The notes under the pieces: model-generated | Told to the model about the DNA's origin: nothing | The model's input: the letters and a program-made list of their open reading frames with translations, nothing else | The model's database searches: none | Translations under genes and position numbers: made by a program | Assembly (NCBI GenBank): GCA_028753945.1 | Contig: JAPNXP010000007.1 | Coordinates: 620,001 to 684,000, forward strand | Source: Hexactinellida sp. DTS-2022 | Taxonomy: Eukaryota; Porifera; Hexactinellida | Length of the DNA: 64,000 nt | Direction of reading: 5' to 3' | In this document: one piece after another, positions 1 to 10,258 of the stretch | Position numbering within the stretch: position 1 is the first letter of the stretch | Layout of the letters: each line of letters opens with the position of its first letter

Positions 1-34
1 ATAACCGGTGTGCTTATATCCGACATCTACTGTA
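1..34 (+). mobile_element. M3 element, right end only
   Basis: The sequence ends GTGCTTATATCCGACATC followed by TACTGTA, matching the right end of M3 elements at 15553 and 34194. The left part lies outside the window. M3 elements begin CAGTGGATGCCGGTTATAAG. A fragment of another family (M10, GTCGGATTATGC..) follows at about 72-104. Confidence 0.6.
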
Positions 35-118
35 TTACAAATATGTTCTGTTTATACTATACATTTAATTCAGGATTATAGAGGGTCGGATTATGCCAGT
101 TATACTGTACTCTTGTAG

Positions 119-270
119 AAGCTAAATACTATTTGTTGGACGGTTTGGTGGACAAGCTATCTCTGCATTGCCGAAAGTTATTGGAAGATCTCTCTATTTG
201 CAAAGTGCCCGTTATTTCTAGTCCGGAAGAGGAACAGCTGTTACTCTCATCTTCCTCTAAAGCAAGTTTA
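119..270 (+). CDS. Possible internal exon of an unrecognised gene (partial)
   Basis: An open stretch follows a plausible acceptor (TCTTGTAG, ending at 118). It encodes a helical segment (VDKLSLHCRKLLEDLSIC), then an acidic and serine-rich stretch. Its frame runs on into an M2 transposon starting at 291, so the true exon end must lie before that. No donor giving the phase needed by the next candidate exon (2508) is certain. Composition is gene-like but I recognise no family. It may belong to the same gene as 2508-2904, whose 5' part lies left of the window. Confidence 0.35.
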
Positions 271-290
271 AATATAGATTATTCCAAATA

Positions 291-474
291 CAGTCGACTC
301 CGCTTAATAGAGTCACCTCGCGACCAGTTTGTTTTGACCCGATTAAGCGGAGAAATCGATTAACCGATATATTGTATGCCAAACTGTAATTCTGTCCTAG
401 AAATCCTGTGAAATTTTGACCCGATTAAGCGGATAAACCGATTAACCGGTGGCTCTATTAAGCGGAGTTGACTA
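291..474 (+). mobile_element. M2 MITE with duplicated flank
   Basis: Terminal repeats are CAGTCGACTCCGCTTAATAG on the left and the complement of that end on the right. The internal motif GACCCGATTAAGCGG recurs in inverted orientation. The 16 bp before it (275-290, TAGATTATTCCAAATA) are repeated after it (475-490), where an M1 element begins. M2 copies recur at 23247, 48165 and 54014. Confidence 0.75.
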
Positions 475-490
475 TAGATTATTCCAAATA

Positions 491-610
491 CAGTAGAACC
501 TCGTTAATACGAGCACCAACGGACGGTAAAAATTTGTTCGCATTATCCGGAGTAATACCCATGAATAGCCATTGTAGGGACCTGATTTTGTGGAACTGTT
601 TGTTTTGGAA
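491..610 (+). mobile_element. M1 MITE, left part
   Basis: Starts CAGTAGAACCTCGTTAATAC. The internal GGAGTAATACCC and AATAGCCATTGTAGGGACC match the M1 copy at 31945. The right terminus is lost where an M11 (hAT-like) fragment begins near 640. Confidence 0.65.
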
Positions 611-639
611 TCGCTAAGGCAAGTTTATAGAAAGCAGTG

Positions 640-770
640 TATTATGCAGCCATTTGTTCTGATCCAATTTCATACGATTCCAAGAAGATTCAAAAAAATT
701 TGCGCTCCTAATTAAAATTTTCCAAAAATCACACACCAATAGGAGCGTCTCGCGCACCTGGATAATTCCT
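640..770 (-). mobile_element. M11 hAT-like MITE fragment
   Basis: CAGTGTATTATGCAGCCATTTG, then sequence with AATTTTCCAAAAATCA and AGGAGCGTCTCGCGC. These match elements at 11847 (inverted), 39713 and 61604 (inverted). A CAGTG-type end fits the hAT superfamily. Confidence 0.55.
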
Positions 771-869
771 TGCAACATAATATAGTAAACCTATGATATT
801 ACATGGATTCCAAAACGATTGGAATGAATTTTGTCTAATAAGTAAAATATAATTTCAGGGCTTACTTAT

Positions 870-1310
870 AGTTGGGTTTCAAACACTACCCTTTTGTATT
901 AATAATTACCAAAAGGCGTGAAATAGTGAGGGAGTTGTATATATAATTTCGGGTATTTTGCGTTACGTAACATTTGAACTCCCCCATATATTGCTCAACA
1001 CATTTACAATATATAAACCCGGCTTTGAAAATTTTTGATGTAAAATTGACTTTTACTTGAAACTACATTATACAAAGTGTTGGCCGATATACGTACAAGT
1101 TATTCTTTAATTTAATGGTGGTGATTCTTAAACTATTTAATTGATAATATTTGTAGAACTTCCTTGTATGAAAAGGTTTATGAAAGTCCATACAAAATAA
1201 GCAAAAAATTTGTAGACCAAAAGCCCCTGCCGTTTATGGGCAATAGTATTTAAGTCAAATAAACCTGATCTAGAAATAGACGGTGTACATATACATTATT
1301 TCATATTTGT
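870..1310. mobile_element. M12 and M8 repeat fragments
   Basis: Around 870-985 is a fragment with GCGTTACGTAAC and a C-rich block, like 2310-2452 and 18875-19050 (M12). At about 1166-1310 is M8-type sequence (TAGACCAAAAGCCCCTGCCG, CTAGAAATAGACGG), which is complete at 13951-14390. No coding potential is evident from 600 to 2500. Confidence 0.5.
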
Positions 1311-1890
1311 ATATTATTTGTTGTATTTAATAATATTTATTTATTTTCTAGCCTGTTATCAAGTTCCTATACAACAGGAATAATAACAAATATTCCTATA
1401 CAAGGTTAGTTATTTATTTCTTCGATTACATTAACTTATCACAACTTCTTATTATAATCTAATAATCTCGTTATTCACATTCCTGTAATACAATCTCTAA
1501 CTTGGTTATTCAATTTCCTTTCTAATTGAAACTTACAGTGAAACTAAAACATTACTACTTCCTATTAGACTAGTTAGTTAATTTAATACATAATAATCAC
1601 ATAATATTCACATAATAATTCAGTGGAAACTTTGTAATTGGATCTAAGCCATTTTATAGTACTGATTCCAAGTATGGTTGATTTCAGTGACGAGTTGCAA
1701 CTAAGTTCTACATTGGATTCACTAAATTATATAAATGGGCTTTAAACATGGAATGGAATTAAAAATATTATTTTATGTTATGTATAGATGTGTTTTCACA
1801 ATAGGATTTGCCAAATAGAAATTCATTGGCCCCTTATTAACAATTAATTAATTCTCAAGATAACTAATACAACAAAACAGTCTAATGTCA

Positions 1891-2065
1891 CAGTGAACTC
1901 CTGTTATAACGAAGTCGGATATAACGAAATAACCGCTTATAGGAAATGGAGATTTTCCCCCAGAACACTAAATGAATTAATTGTTATCCGCTTTTAACGA
2001 ATATCCGGATATAACGAAGGAATTTACAGGTCCCAATCACTTCGTTATAACGAGAGTTGACTGTA
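1891..2065 (+). mobile_element. M4 MITE
   Basis: Terminal repeats CAGTGAACTCCTGTTATAAC (left) and GTTATAACGAGAGTTGACTG (right), with internal CCGGATATAACGAAG. Related copies lie at 14882, 34007 and 58580. Confidence 0.7.
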
Positions 2066-2507
2066 TGTCTACAAACTCATTAATGTGATTATAGACCAAC
2101 CTTATAAATACTTCAATATTCAATTTTTCAGATTCGTTTCGAACCCCAGATACTGTCATCAGTAGCGATTTAACTATAAATATAATCCGGTAGATTCTCG
2201 TTAATACGCACATTAGAAATTCCACTCAATATGGTCCCATTCAAAAGTGACACCAGTTTTTAGATAAGGACATAAGATTATATGGGCCCCCTGGTGTTCG
2301 TGAAAGAAGCCGTTCAAACGTTAAGTAACGTAAAATCCCCGAAAATTATACACCTCCCATCCCTATGTCACGCTTTTTGAACCTGTTTGTAGTATAAAAG
2401 GATGGTCTGTACACATTAGTTCCCCTTGGAAGCGTTACGTAACGTTTGAATAAGTTATTAAACGCCTAACTATGCTAACTTGCTTAATTTATAATTAATA
2501 TTTCCAG

Positions 2508-2904
2508 CAATTCAGATGAAAATTTCTTGAGGAACATAGAACTTTTCGACAAACTTTCACTCCGTTTTTGTGGCCGTGTTCTCTTCATTAAAGACGTTGT
2601 AGGCCATAGCGCTCATGGCGCAGAAATATGTTGTTGGTCATTCTACGGTCACGGTAAGAAAGTTTCAGAAGTAGAATGTGAATCCATTTCGTACGGAACT
2701 GAAAAGAAACAAACTAAAATCGAATTCCCAGAAGCAAGGATTCTAGAGGAGACGCTTAACATTATGTTGTATGAAGATAATGTGTTGGAAATTAGTCGAA
2801 CGCGCGCGGCTAATTTACGCGCGGCAAATCGAGCCGCGAGGGCTGCGGCCGCGAGAGAGCCAGAACCGGTTATTATAGATGATGACTTGTTAGTTAGCAG
2901 CTAG
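2508..2904 (+). CDS. Terminal exon of an unrecognised gene
   Basis: Follows a good acceptor (ATATTTCCAG, ending at 2507) and reads open for about 131 codons to TAG at 2904. There is no convincing start codon, so it is a 3' exon. The first part looks globular ([25 protein letters not shown]). The C-terminus is a basic alanine/arginine-rich helix (residues with [20 protein letters not shown]) followed by an acidic tail ([10 protein letters not shown]), which resembles an unstructured, possibly nuclear, tail. The GC content is higher than in its flanks. I recognise no family. The matching 5' exons lie upstream, perhaps including 119-270. Confidence 0.5.
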
Positions 2905-3212
2905 TTGGTTATGGAACAAATGCTTGTAAGTTTGTATTAGATAATAATATAAGGATGTAATTATTATAATACAACTTTTCAGTTTGATATTTCTATTCAT
3001 GTTACTACTCATTCAGTTCACATTCTAATATTATTTGCTTCGTTTGTTAAAGGAATTGAATAGGGGTTAATTGGATATTTAATTAAAACACTGGCCTGTG
3101 AATTTTATTGAAAACACTAACTTCATTTCTTAAACATTTTATTAAGAAAATCAAGTAATTTTTTAAGGGAATTCCTGGTAACTGAGGTCTTTTATTTTCC
3201 TTTTAATATGCC

Positions 3213-3324
3213 AGCCCTTCAAAACCTTTTCAATACAAATGCCACCGGTTAATACCATGTTCGGATAAGGCGAATGCGTTTTGACGGTCCCCTGAAATGC
3301 TCGTACTAACGAGGTTATACTGTA
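3213..3324 (+). mobile_element. M1 MITE fragment
   Basis: The right half of an M1 element: CCTTTTCAATACAAAT, GCGAATGCGTTTTGACGG and CGTACTAACGAGGTTATACT, ending at TGTA. The rest of 2905-4133 is AT-rich and shows no gene. Confidence 0.6.
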
Positions 3325-4133
3325 TATAGTGTTATTAAATGCAAATTATTACATTTCAAATTCATGGTTCATAGCCTATGGCTGAATCCCAGACGATTTT
3401 CTGTGAAATAAAAATCCAAATCGAATATTTTTTGAAAAACAAAGGATTTTTTGAAAGTCGTGTTGGTAACAATGATCCAATAACGGTAGTATACAACTTA
3501 ACCAAATTACGCAATCGCCGAGTTCTATTTTCTGTCTATATTTAGGTTTAACATTGGCAATACAAACCTATGACATATTTTACACTGATTTTCTATTATA
3601 TCGTAACAATTAGAATCCTTATTCTGTCATTTTCACTTGTTTAACTTGACTTTATGGTTTGACTTGCCCTATATAGTATTCTAAAGATATCGGGTAATCG
3701 TTCTATATTTATAGTTACCGTCATTTGTCTACGCCAGACCCGATTAAACCAAACTAATAACCATTGATGAGTTATTAATTAATGGGAATATATTATATTG
3801 TTTTAGAAAACTTACAGATTTGCACGATATATCGCTCATAGGAGTTACAATGTGCTTTTTTCGTCATTATTTGTACTAATTTTATGACTTCATTTATATC
3901 AGTACATATGTAACTAATGTTTTTATCACTGCCGGCGCAATTAATATTTTAAAATTTAATAAATTTGGCTTCCAGCATGTAATTTTATAGCTTTTCGAAT
4001 TCCAAAGTGGTTTAAATATCCTTATAATTGAGTGAGTATTATCATCTATTTTCAAGCCATGCTTTTACAATGTTACTTCTTCCTATATTGTATTATTGTT
4101 TCGTTCACATTTTTCTGAATTTATATTTGAATT

Positions 4134-4266
4134 ACTTATATATCGGCAATCACCTTCAAATGTAATTTTCAGGCACTTACAAAGTGACTTTTTTTTAACA
4201 TAATAAATTCACCTTTTCGAAGCCGGGTTTTTATAATGAAAAGGTGTTGGCCGATATATAAGTAAG
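4134..4266 (+). mobile_element. M6 MITE upstream of the first Raw-like gene
   Basis: Complete inverted-repeat element: ACTTATATATCGGC at the left and GTTGGCCGATATATAAGT at the right, with internal TTCGAAGCCGGG. It ends about 50 bp before the ATG at 4318, so it probably contributes promoter or 5' leader sequence. Confidence 0.75.
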
Positions 4267-4317
4267 GCGATTTTATTTGCAATTTTGGTTATCTCAATTC
4301 AGAATTTAAGTTAGAGT

Positions 4318-6117
4318 ATGGCAACCAAAAATGCGAATAATAACAATACTTTGTCGCCTCAGTTTGGGACTTCAATTTTACGCGCTATTAAATCGACGTT
4401 CAGGCAATTCGGTCAAAATGACTCAATTTACAAATGGGAACTTATAAGCGCATTCCGTAGTTTGGATTTGGAACTGAGTTTGTCCGAATTGGACCAGCTA
4501 TTAGCCGGGGCATGTCTAGCCGGTAAAAGGAAAGAAGCCGATTATTTAACGCGTGGAGAATTCGCGATTTCGGTTGTCGAATTAATTCGATATAAACAAC
4601 CCAGACAATCCATTTCCAAATCAAACCCTTTATCCTCACAGCATAACGAATCTGATATTTCTACAGAAGACACACACTACCATGTGTTCTTAGGCGGCTC
4701 TTGTAACCCAACCACATGGAGAATTAAAACAGCAATTCCATACTTTGAGACACACGGCGTAACGTATTACAATCCACAAGTTGACGACTGGTATCCGGAA
4801 CTCATTGAAATTGAAGAAAAAGCGAAACGGAATTCGACAATTAAATTTTTTGTTTTTGATAGTGAAACCCGCGGAATCGCATCCTTGGTAGAAACCGCGT
4901 TTATGGCTAGCATTGGGTGGAGACTTGTGGTTGTATTGCATTATTTGCCGGAATCGACTGAGGTCAAAATCGCTGGAGAAATCCTGTCCAAACCGGAAGT
5001 GAAAGATCTGAACCGAGGCAGGAGTTTCCTGTGTGACATCCTAGAGAAGTTGGGTGTGCCTGTGTTTGACAACCTAGAGGCGGCATTGGAATGCACTTGT
5101 GACGTAATACAAGGTAGAATCTCGTACGCTCGTTTGTTAATGGAGAAGAAAGGGACTACATATCATCAATACGGAAATTGGTTGTTACAACTTAGAAATT
5201 TATTCGATAGATTCAGTAGTATTCCTGAGTATAATCGGTCAATACCTGACTTACCAAATGTTGACAGCAATTCTATATTAGAACCAAAACGAGGTTCTTT
5301 GCCTGATATATTGGATGTAGATGTGAGACGAGCAAAAATAACTTTGAATAAAATGACTCCATCATTAACAACTGATTGTGCTATAAAAGCTTTAGAATTA
5401 TTTCTACAAACAAGAAGTTTACATTCATCTATACAAGATGAATTGAATTTACTAGATTTAATCGGAACGCCCATTGATTATGAAGTGTTTTGTTTATTTA
5501 CGGCTGAAGCTGTTTACCAACATAATAACAGTATTTGGAATTGGAGCAATTATAAAATTATAAACTTTTTTCAGCACGCTTGTTCCCTATTAAACTCTGC
5601 ACTTAAACCATCGCTTGACAACATTGATACTAATTTACAAGAAAACCAAAATATTATTCCTGTGGAGTTTGATGTGTTTTTAGGCGGCACATGTGCTAAT
5701 ACTATTTGGCGGACTAAATTAGCTATACCGCTATTAGAAGCTAATTCTATTACGTATTATAATCCGCAATTAGCTCCAGAAGAATGGAATATTAGAAAAA
5801 TGACAGAAGAATATCTCGCAAAACAAACAAGTAAATATTTCCTATTTGTTATTTCCACCGATTCGCCTTCCATAGCTAGTATGACAGAGGCGGCTTACCT
5901 TATTACGTCATCAAAATCTGTTTTCTTAACTATTGAAGATATAAGTCCCACGAGTGGCGAATTCTCTTATCCCATAACAATAACCGCGTGTAAGGATTAT
6001 AATAGAGGTAGGGCTTACTTGAAGAAAACCGCACAACTTTTTAATATCCCAGTTTTCCGTACAATAGAAGAGACTTTGGATTCAATTGTGAAATATTGTT
6101 CCACACATTCTATTTGA
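4318..6117 (+). CDS. EF-hand-like protein with two nucleoside 2-deoxyribosyltransferase-like domains (Raw/OLRN-1-related)
   Basis: An intronless 599-residue protein. Residues about 18-92 look like a pair of degenerate EF-hands; the loops lack the usual acidic positions, so calcium binding is doubtful. Two copies of a Nuc_deoxyrib_tr-like domain follow, at about 121-265 and 448-590. Each starts with FLGG(S/T)C and has a TW-R..AIP segment and YYNPQ. Each carries a Glu in (LVETAF / MTEAAY) where this fold usually places its catalytic Glu. The family is known in animals from Drosophila Raw and nematode OLRN-1, which act in signalling; enzymatic activity is unproven. A helical spacer (about 280-440) separates the domains. 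A convergent paralog lies at 7301-8896 and shares a nearly identical DNA tract (4877-5138). Confidence 0.75.
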   Translation: MATKNANNNNTLSPQFGTSILRAIKSTFRQFGQNDSIYKWELISAFRSLDLELSLSELDQLLAGACLAGKRKEADYLTRGEFAISVVELIRYKQPRQSISKSNPLSSQHNESDISTEDTHYHVFLGGSCNPTTWRIKTAIPYFETHGVTYYNPQVDDWYPELIEIEEKAKRNSTIKFFVFDSETRGIASLVETAFMASIGWRLVVVLHYLPESTEVKIAGEILSKPEVKDLNRGRSFLCDILEKLGVPVFDNLEAALECTCDVIQGRISYARLLMEKKGTTYHQYGNWLLQLRNLFDRFSSIPEYNRSIPDLPNVDSNSILEPKRGSLPDILDVDVRRAKITLNKMTPSLTTDCAIKALELFLQTRSLHSSIQDELNLLDLIGTPIDYEVFCLFTAEAVYQHNNSIWNWSNYKIINFFQHACSLLNSALKPSLDNIDTNLQENQNIIPVEFDVFLGGTCANTIWRTKLAIPLLEANSITYYNPQLAPEEWNIRKMTEEYLAKQTSKYFLFVISTDSPSIASMTEAAYLITSSKSVFLTIEDISPTSGEFSYPITITACKDYNRGRAYLKKTAQLFNIPVFRTIEETLDSIVKYCSTHSI

Positions 6118-7300
6118 GTTATGTTAGTGTTTTTTTTCTGTTTTTGATGCTTATTTTAAGTAATACATTATTTGTTGCTCAAATATCGTTCAGTATATCT
6201 CAAATATGTTATATAAGTTACTTAAAATACTTTTAAATATTTTATTTCATTATCGGCAGAAACCCTTATTTATCCATACGATAGCCATAAATAATAACAT
6301 TTTATCTCGTGTTTACCAAAAAATGTAACGTTTCTTTGGCTTTTCAATAAACTTGTTTCTGATTATCTAGCCTTTTAAATATTGGAAAATCCTCGCATTT
6401 ATTTTCATCATATAGAAATATTTTGCAATTTTATCATTCAATTTGAGATATAATATTTGTTCTGAGATTAGGAATTCATTCTTGCAGTTTTTTGACTTCA
6501 GTTCTCATTTATAGCTTTTTAATATAGAATATAAGATAATTTAATTAACACCAGTGGTTTATAATTATTTCTAAAATGAGCCCTTCGGTCTCGATCGCTT
6601 TGCGACGGTTCGTCCATTCGTGACTTCCACGATTTACCTGCTTAAATAGTTCTGCATTATTGAATTATACCGATCTCATAGTATTACGACAAACACTTTT
6701 TTTGGTACCGTACAAATATTATCTCCATTATAAAGTGCCAGCCCAGAAAATCCCAGATAATTTACTGAATAAATTAATAGTTACTTCTGATTTACTAGCT
6801 GCGGTTTGAAAATATTTTGTATAACTGTTTTATTATACAATCTAAGGTAATTAATCCACAGTAATAATATGCAATTTCTAGACATATATTTGTAAAATAA
6901 ACCAATTTTAAATTACAGACTTATTAATTTGTTATTATTAATAAATTAATTTATATAGACTATTATTTGTTTATTTTTTAATAATTATATAGTTTACTGT
7001 TTTTTATTCTACTTTTTTCAGGTTGTTTTCAGGAGAAAATATTAAATTCTAATAATCCCGAATAACTGGAATTATTCTCTCAATTTTATACATTTCAATA
7101 TTAGTATGTATACCGCTCAAAATTGGCACTAACAAGAATTCCAATTAAACAATCCACCCTTTTGTCGTATTTTTGTGTCAAAATTGACGTTAATTATAAC
7201 TTGAAAATATTTAATCTGGGTTTTTGAAGCGTGATTTATCATTAATAAATTAGTCACATAATTATTTAAAAACAAACACCAAAAGGTTATTTATCAATGA
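6118..7300. other. AT-rich spacer between convergent genes
   Basis: Both Raw-like genes end toward this spacer. It is very AT-rich, with many runs of A and T. I see no ORF, RNA gene or clear transposon terminus. It presumably contains both 3' UTRs. Confidence 0.6.
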
Positions 7301-8896
7301 TTACTTATTATATGTTAACATGGCATAAATCGCTTCATTTACAGTTGAGAATACTGGGACTTTATGAAATCTGGCTGTATCCCTAATATACGATCTTGCT
7401 CGCTTATTATCCTTTTGAGATAAAGCTGTCATTTTGTATGGAATTTCATCATCCGAAACTTCCAAATCTTCAACTACCAGATACAAATTATTTTCGTTTC
7501 CGATTGAGAAAGCTGCTTCTGTTAAACTAGCAATTGAAGCCGAATCTTTAGCGATGACAAATAGCTTAAATTTGCTTTGTTCTTTGATTGAATTTTCCTC
7601 GGATATTTTACGTATATTCCACTGATCAGAGTCTATTTGTGGGTTGTAATACGTCAAATTGTTAGCTTTAAGCAACGGAATAGCAAAGTCTTCTCGCCAA
7701 GTGGTTTCACCACAGCTTCCCCCTAAAAACACATTGTATTTTATATCCTCTTCCATTTCAACCGTTGGTGTTTTCAGAATCGCGCTTGTATATTGTATGA
7801 AATTATTCAATAGAGACACACCCCAACTCCATAAACTGTTGTTTATCTGGTAGACCGCTTCTGCTGTCAACAAACAAAACATATCAAATGTAATTATACA
7901 GTTGATAAGTTCTAAATACTTAATACCCATTCGCGTTGATGAAGGGAGCGCACTTGATTGTAGGAATTCTTGAAGAGCTACTAACGCGATTTGTGGTTTA
8001 ATTCCGGATAATTCAACGATTCGAGATTGATTTTCATTTGTTGAAGTTAATTCCCGACATTGTTTATTAAATATTTTTCTTAACTCAACCAACCAACTCC
8101 CGTATTGATACACAGTTCGCTTTCTTTGTCCCAACAAACGAGCGTACGAGATTCTACCTTGTATTACGTCACAAGTGCATTCCAATGCCGCCTCTAGGTT
8201 GTCAAACACAGGCACACCCAACTTCTCTAGGATGTCACACAGGAAACTCCGGCCTCGATTCAGATCTTTCACTTCCGGTTTGGACAGGATTTCTCCAGCG
8301 ATTTTGACCTGAGTCGATTCCGGCAAATAATGCAATACAACCACAAGTCTCCACCCAATGCTAGCCATAAACGCGGTTTCTACCAAGGATGCGAGCGCTC
8401 GAGTTTCACTGTCGAAAACGAACAATTTAACTGTTGAGTTATTTTTCGCGTTTTCTTCAATCTGCATTAATTCGGGATACCAATTATCAACTTGCGGATT
8501 GTAGAATGTGACTCCTTTCTTTGCCAAATGCGGAATTGCTGTGTCTTTTCTCCAAGTGGTTGGATTGCAAGATCCACCTAGAAATACGTCGAATTTCTTG
8601 TCACCTGTCGCACTAATTGTTTGTTGGATTTTCGGTTTCACAGGGGTTGTTTTCTCATTCCTTTTATGCGTTATTATCTCCATGACAACAAGAGCGAATT
8701 CGCTAAAAGTAACATAGTCACTCGAAAATCTTTTGTTTGCTTCGCAAGCGGCACAAGTTATCTGGTCGATTTCCGCAAATGTAACGCGAATATTTAACGC
8801 ATTAAGTGAGTGCTCCAAATTCTTTTTGTAAAGTTTATCGCCGTTTGCATATACTGTGAAGGTATCACGAATTTTCTGGTTAAGAGGAACTGACAT
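7301..8896 (-). CDS. EF-hand-like protein with two nucleoside 2-deoxyribosyltransferase-like domains (paralog 2)
   Basis: An intronless 531-residue paralog of the gene at 4318, in convergent orientation. It has the same order: degenerate EF-hand pair (about 8-80), domain 1 with FLGGSCNPTTWR and LVETAF (about 103-245), helical spacer, and domain 2 with FLGGSCGETTWR and LTEAAF (about 388-525). The spacer is shorter than in the first copy. The putative catalytic Glu is kept in both domains. Outside the shared 262-bp tract (8133-8394) the two proteins differ at roughly every second or third residue. Inside it they differ at one residue. This points to recent gene conversion between inverted copies. 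Confidence 0.75.
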   Translation of the reverse strand: MSVPLNQKIRDTFTVYANGDKLYKKNLEHSLNALNIRVTFAEIDQITCAACEANKRFSSDYVTFSEFALVVMEIITHKRNEKTTPVKPKIQQTISATGDKKFDVFLGGSCNPTTWRKDTAIPHLAKKGVTFYNPQVDNWYPELMQIEENAKNNSTVKLFVFDSETRALASLVETAFMASIGWRLVVVLHYLPESTQVKIAGEILSKPEVKDLNRGRSFLCDILEKLGVPVFDNLEAALECTCDVIQGRISYARLLGQRKRTVYQYGSWLVELRKIFNKQCRELTSTNENQSRIVELSGIKPQIALVALQEFLQSSALPSSTRMGIKYLELINCIITFDMFCLLTAEAVYQINNSLWSWGVSLLNNFIQYTSAILKTPTVEMEEDIKYNVFLGGSCGETTWREDFAIPLLKANNLTYYNPQIDSDQWNIRKISEENSIKEQSKFKLFVIAKDSASIASLTEAAFSIGNENNLYLVVEDLEVSDDEIPYKMTALSQKDNKRARSYIRDTARFHKVPVFSTVNEAIYAMLTYNK

Positions 8897-10258
8897 TTCA
8901 ATGTTTGTAATGTTTGTAACTTGAATAGTAAAGTTATAATTATAGTCTCGATGAACCTAGTATTTATAATGTTTCGAATAGGTATCTACACTTTATTAGT
9001 TATACTATGTTAGATAGGGTTTTCATTGTAAGAGTGTGGATTAGCTGGCAGATTATTCCGATGCAGAACTATGGTTGTAAACTCCATTTTCGAATCATTT
9101 CCTTTGTGGTTATTAATCCTAAAAGTTCTTTTTAGAAAGTTTAGCAAAACCTCTGTTTTCGAGAAAGCCTATAATTGTGTTTACTCAGTGAAGCACTGGA
9201 GATGAGAAGTTTATTTGTTTGCTGGATAAAAACTCCTGATTCTGTTTTTCTGAAACGGCCCATAATTTTGGCGAAAACTTTTGTAGATTTGATTCCAACA
9301 GATGCGAATTGTGTATACATTATGTGTTGTTTTCTTTAATTGGAAATTCAGTTTTTTGTCAACAATACATTTATTCAGGTCTCATGCACTATTTAAGCAA
9401 AGGATTTTGAACTCAATTAAGGTATGCCACTTTTTTATTTTTGGATATAAACGTGGTATTTAACTTGAGTTCTACTGGTTTCAAATTATTAATATTATAA
9501 TTCACCCAGTGCTTTTCATTAGCATACCATACATATTCTTTTGTCGTTATGGACATCGCCTTGTCGCTGGAAGTTACGTACTATTTCCATTGTTAAGTTT
9601 TGCTGTATTTCCCATGTGGAATATCTTGAGGATAAATCAGGAGTGTGTTGTATTGTTTGACAAATAACAAGCCACATTTATACAAAATATGCTTGTTAAT
9701 AGGTGAACTTGCTATCTAGGGAATAGAATTTACACAATGACTTGTCATTTGACTTTTAAGTCACTTGCTAATTGCGTATAATACTTTAAGAATTTGAAAG
9801 TTTTCAACGAAATAGACAAAATACTTGTTAATATAAACCCTATGGGACGTATTACCAATTAGAGCAATTTGGCTTCCGTCTTGTAAAATCTTATGGAACT
9901 ATTAATTGTAACTATTATTAATTTGTTCTTGATTTTTGATGATGTAACATTGATGTGATTCCAATTGACATCCTTATAACATCCTTTGTATAGTACCTTA
10001 TGTAATCTGTAAATTACCTTAATTTAATTTAATTCTTTTAGTTCAGTTCTTATTGGAAGGTTGGGATTATTTCATTTAAAATATTGATTATAGTTGTACA
10101 GTCATAAGTATGCAGCTAAATATTCATTACTATTATTTCTATACACTACAGTCAAAATAAATATAATATTACCATTACCTTATGTATGTGATTTTATGAT
10201 TTTGAGCTAGGTGTATTGCGTAGGAATAAGAATTGCAAATCAAACGTGGTTTAGTCGA
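8897..10258. other. Intergenic region without recognised features
   Basis: About 1.36 kb of AT-rich DNA between two divergent genes (minus strand at 8896, plus strand at 10259), so it should hold both promoters. I see no ORF and no complete transposon. Near 9700 is a short stretch similar to the foldback element at 35953. Confidence 0.5.

Noticed and set aside
133-363. 76-codon open frame taken as a complete small gene
   Set aside because: Its start is TTG and its 3' half is M2 transposon sequence; at most the first part is a real exon.
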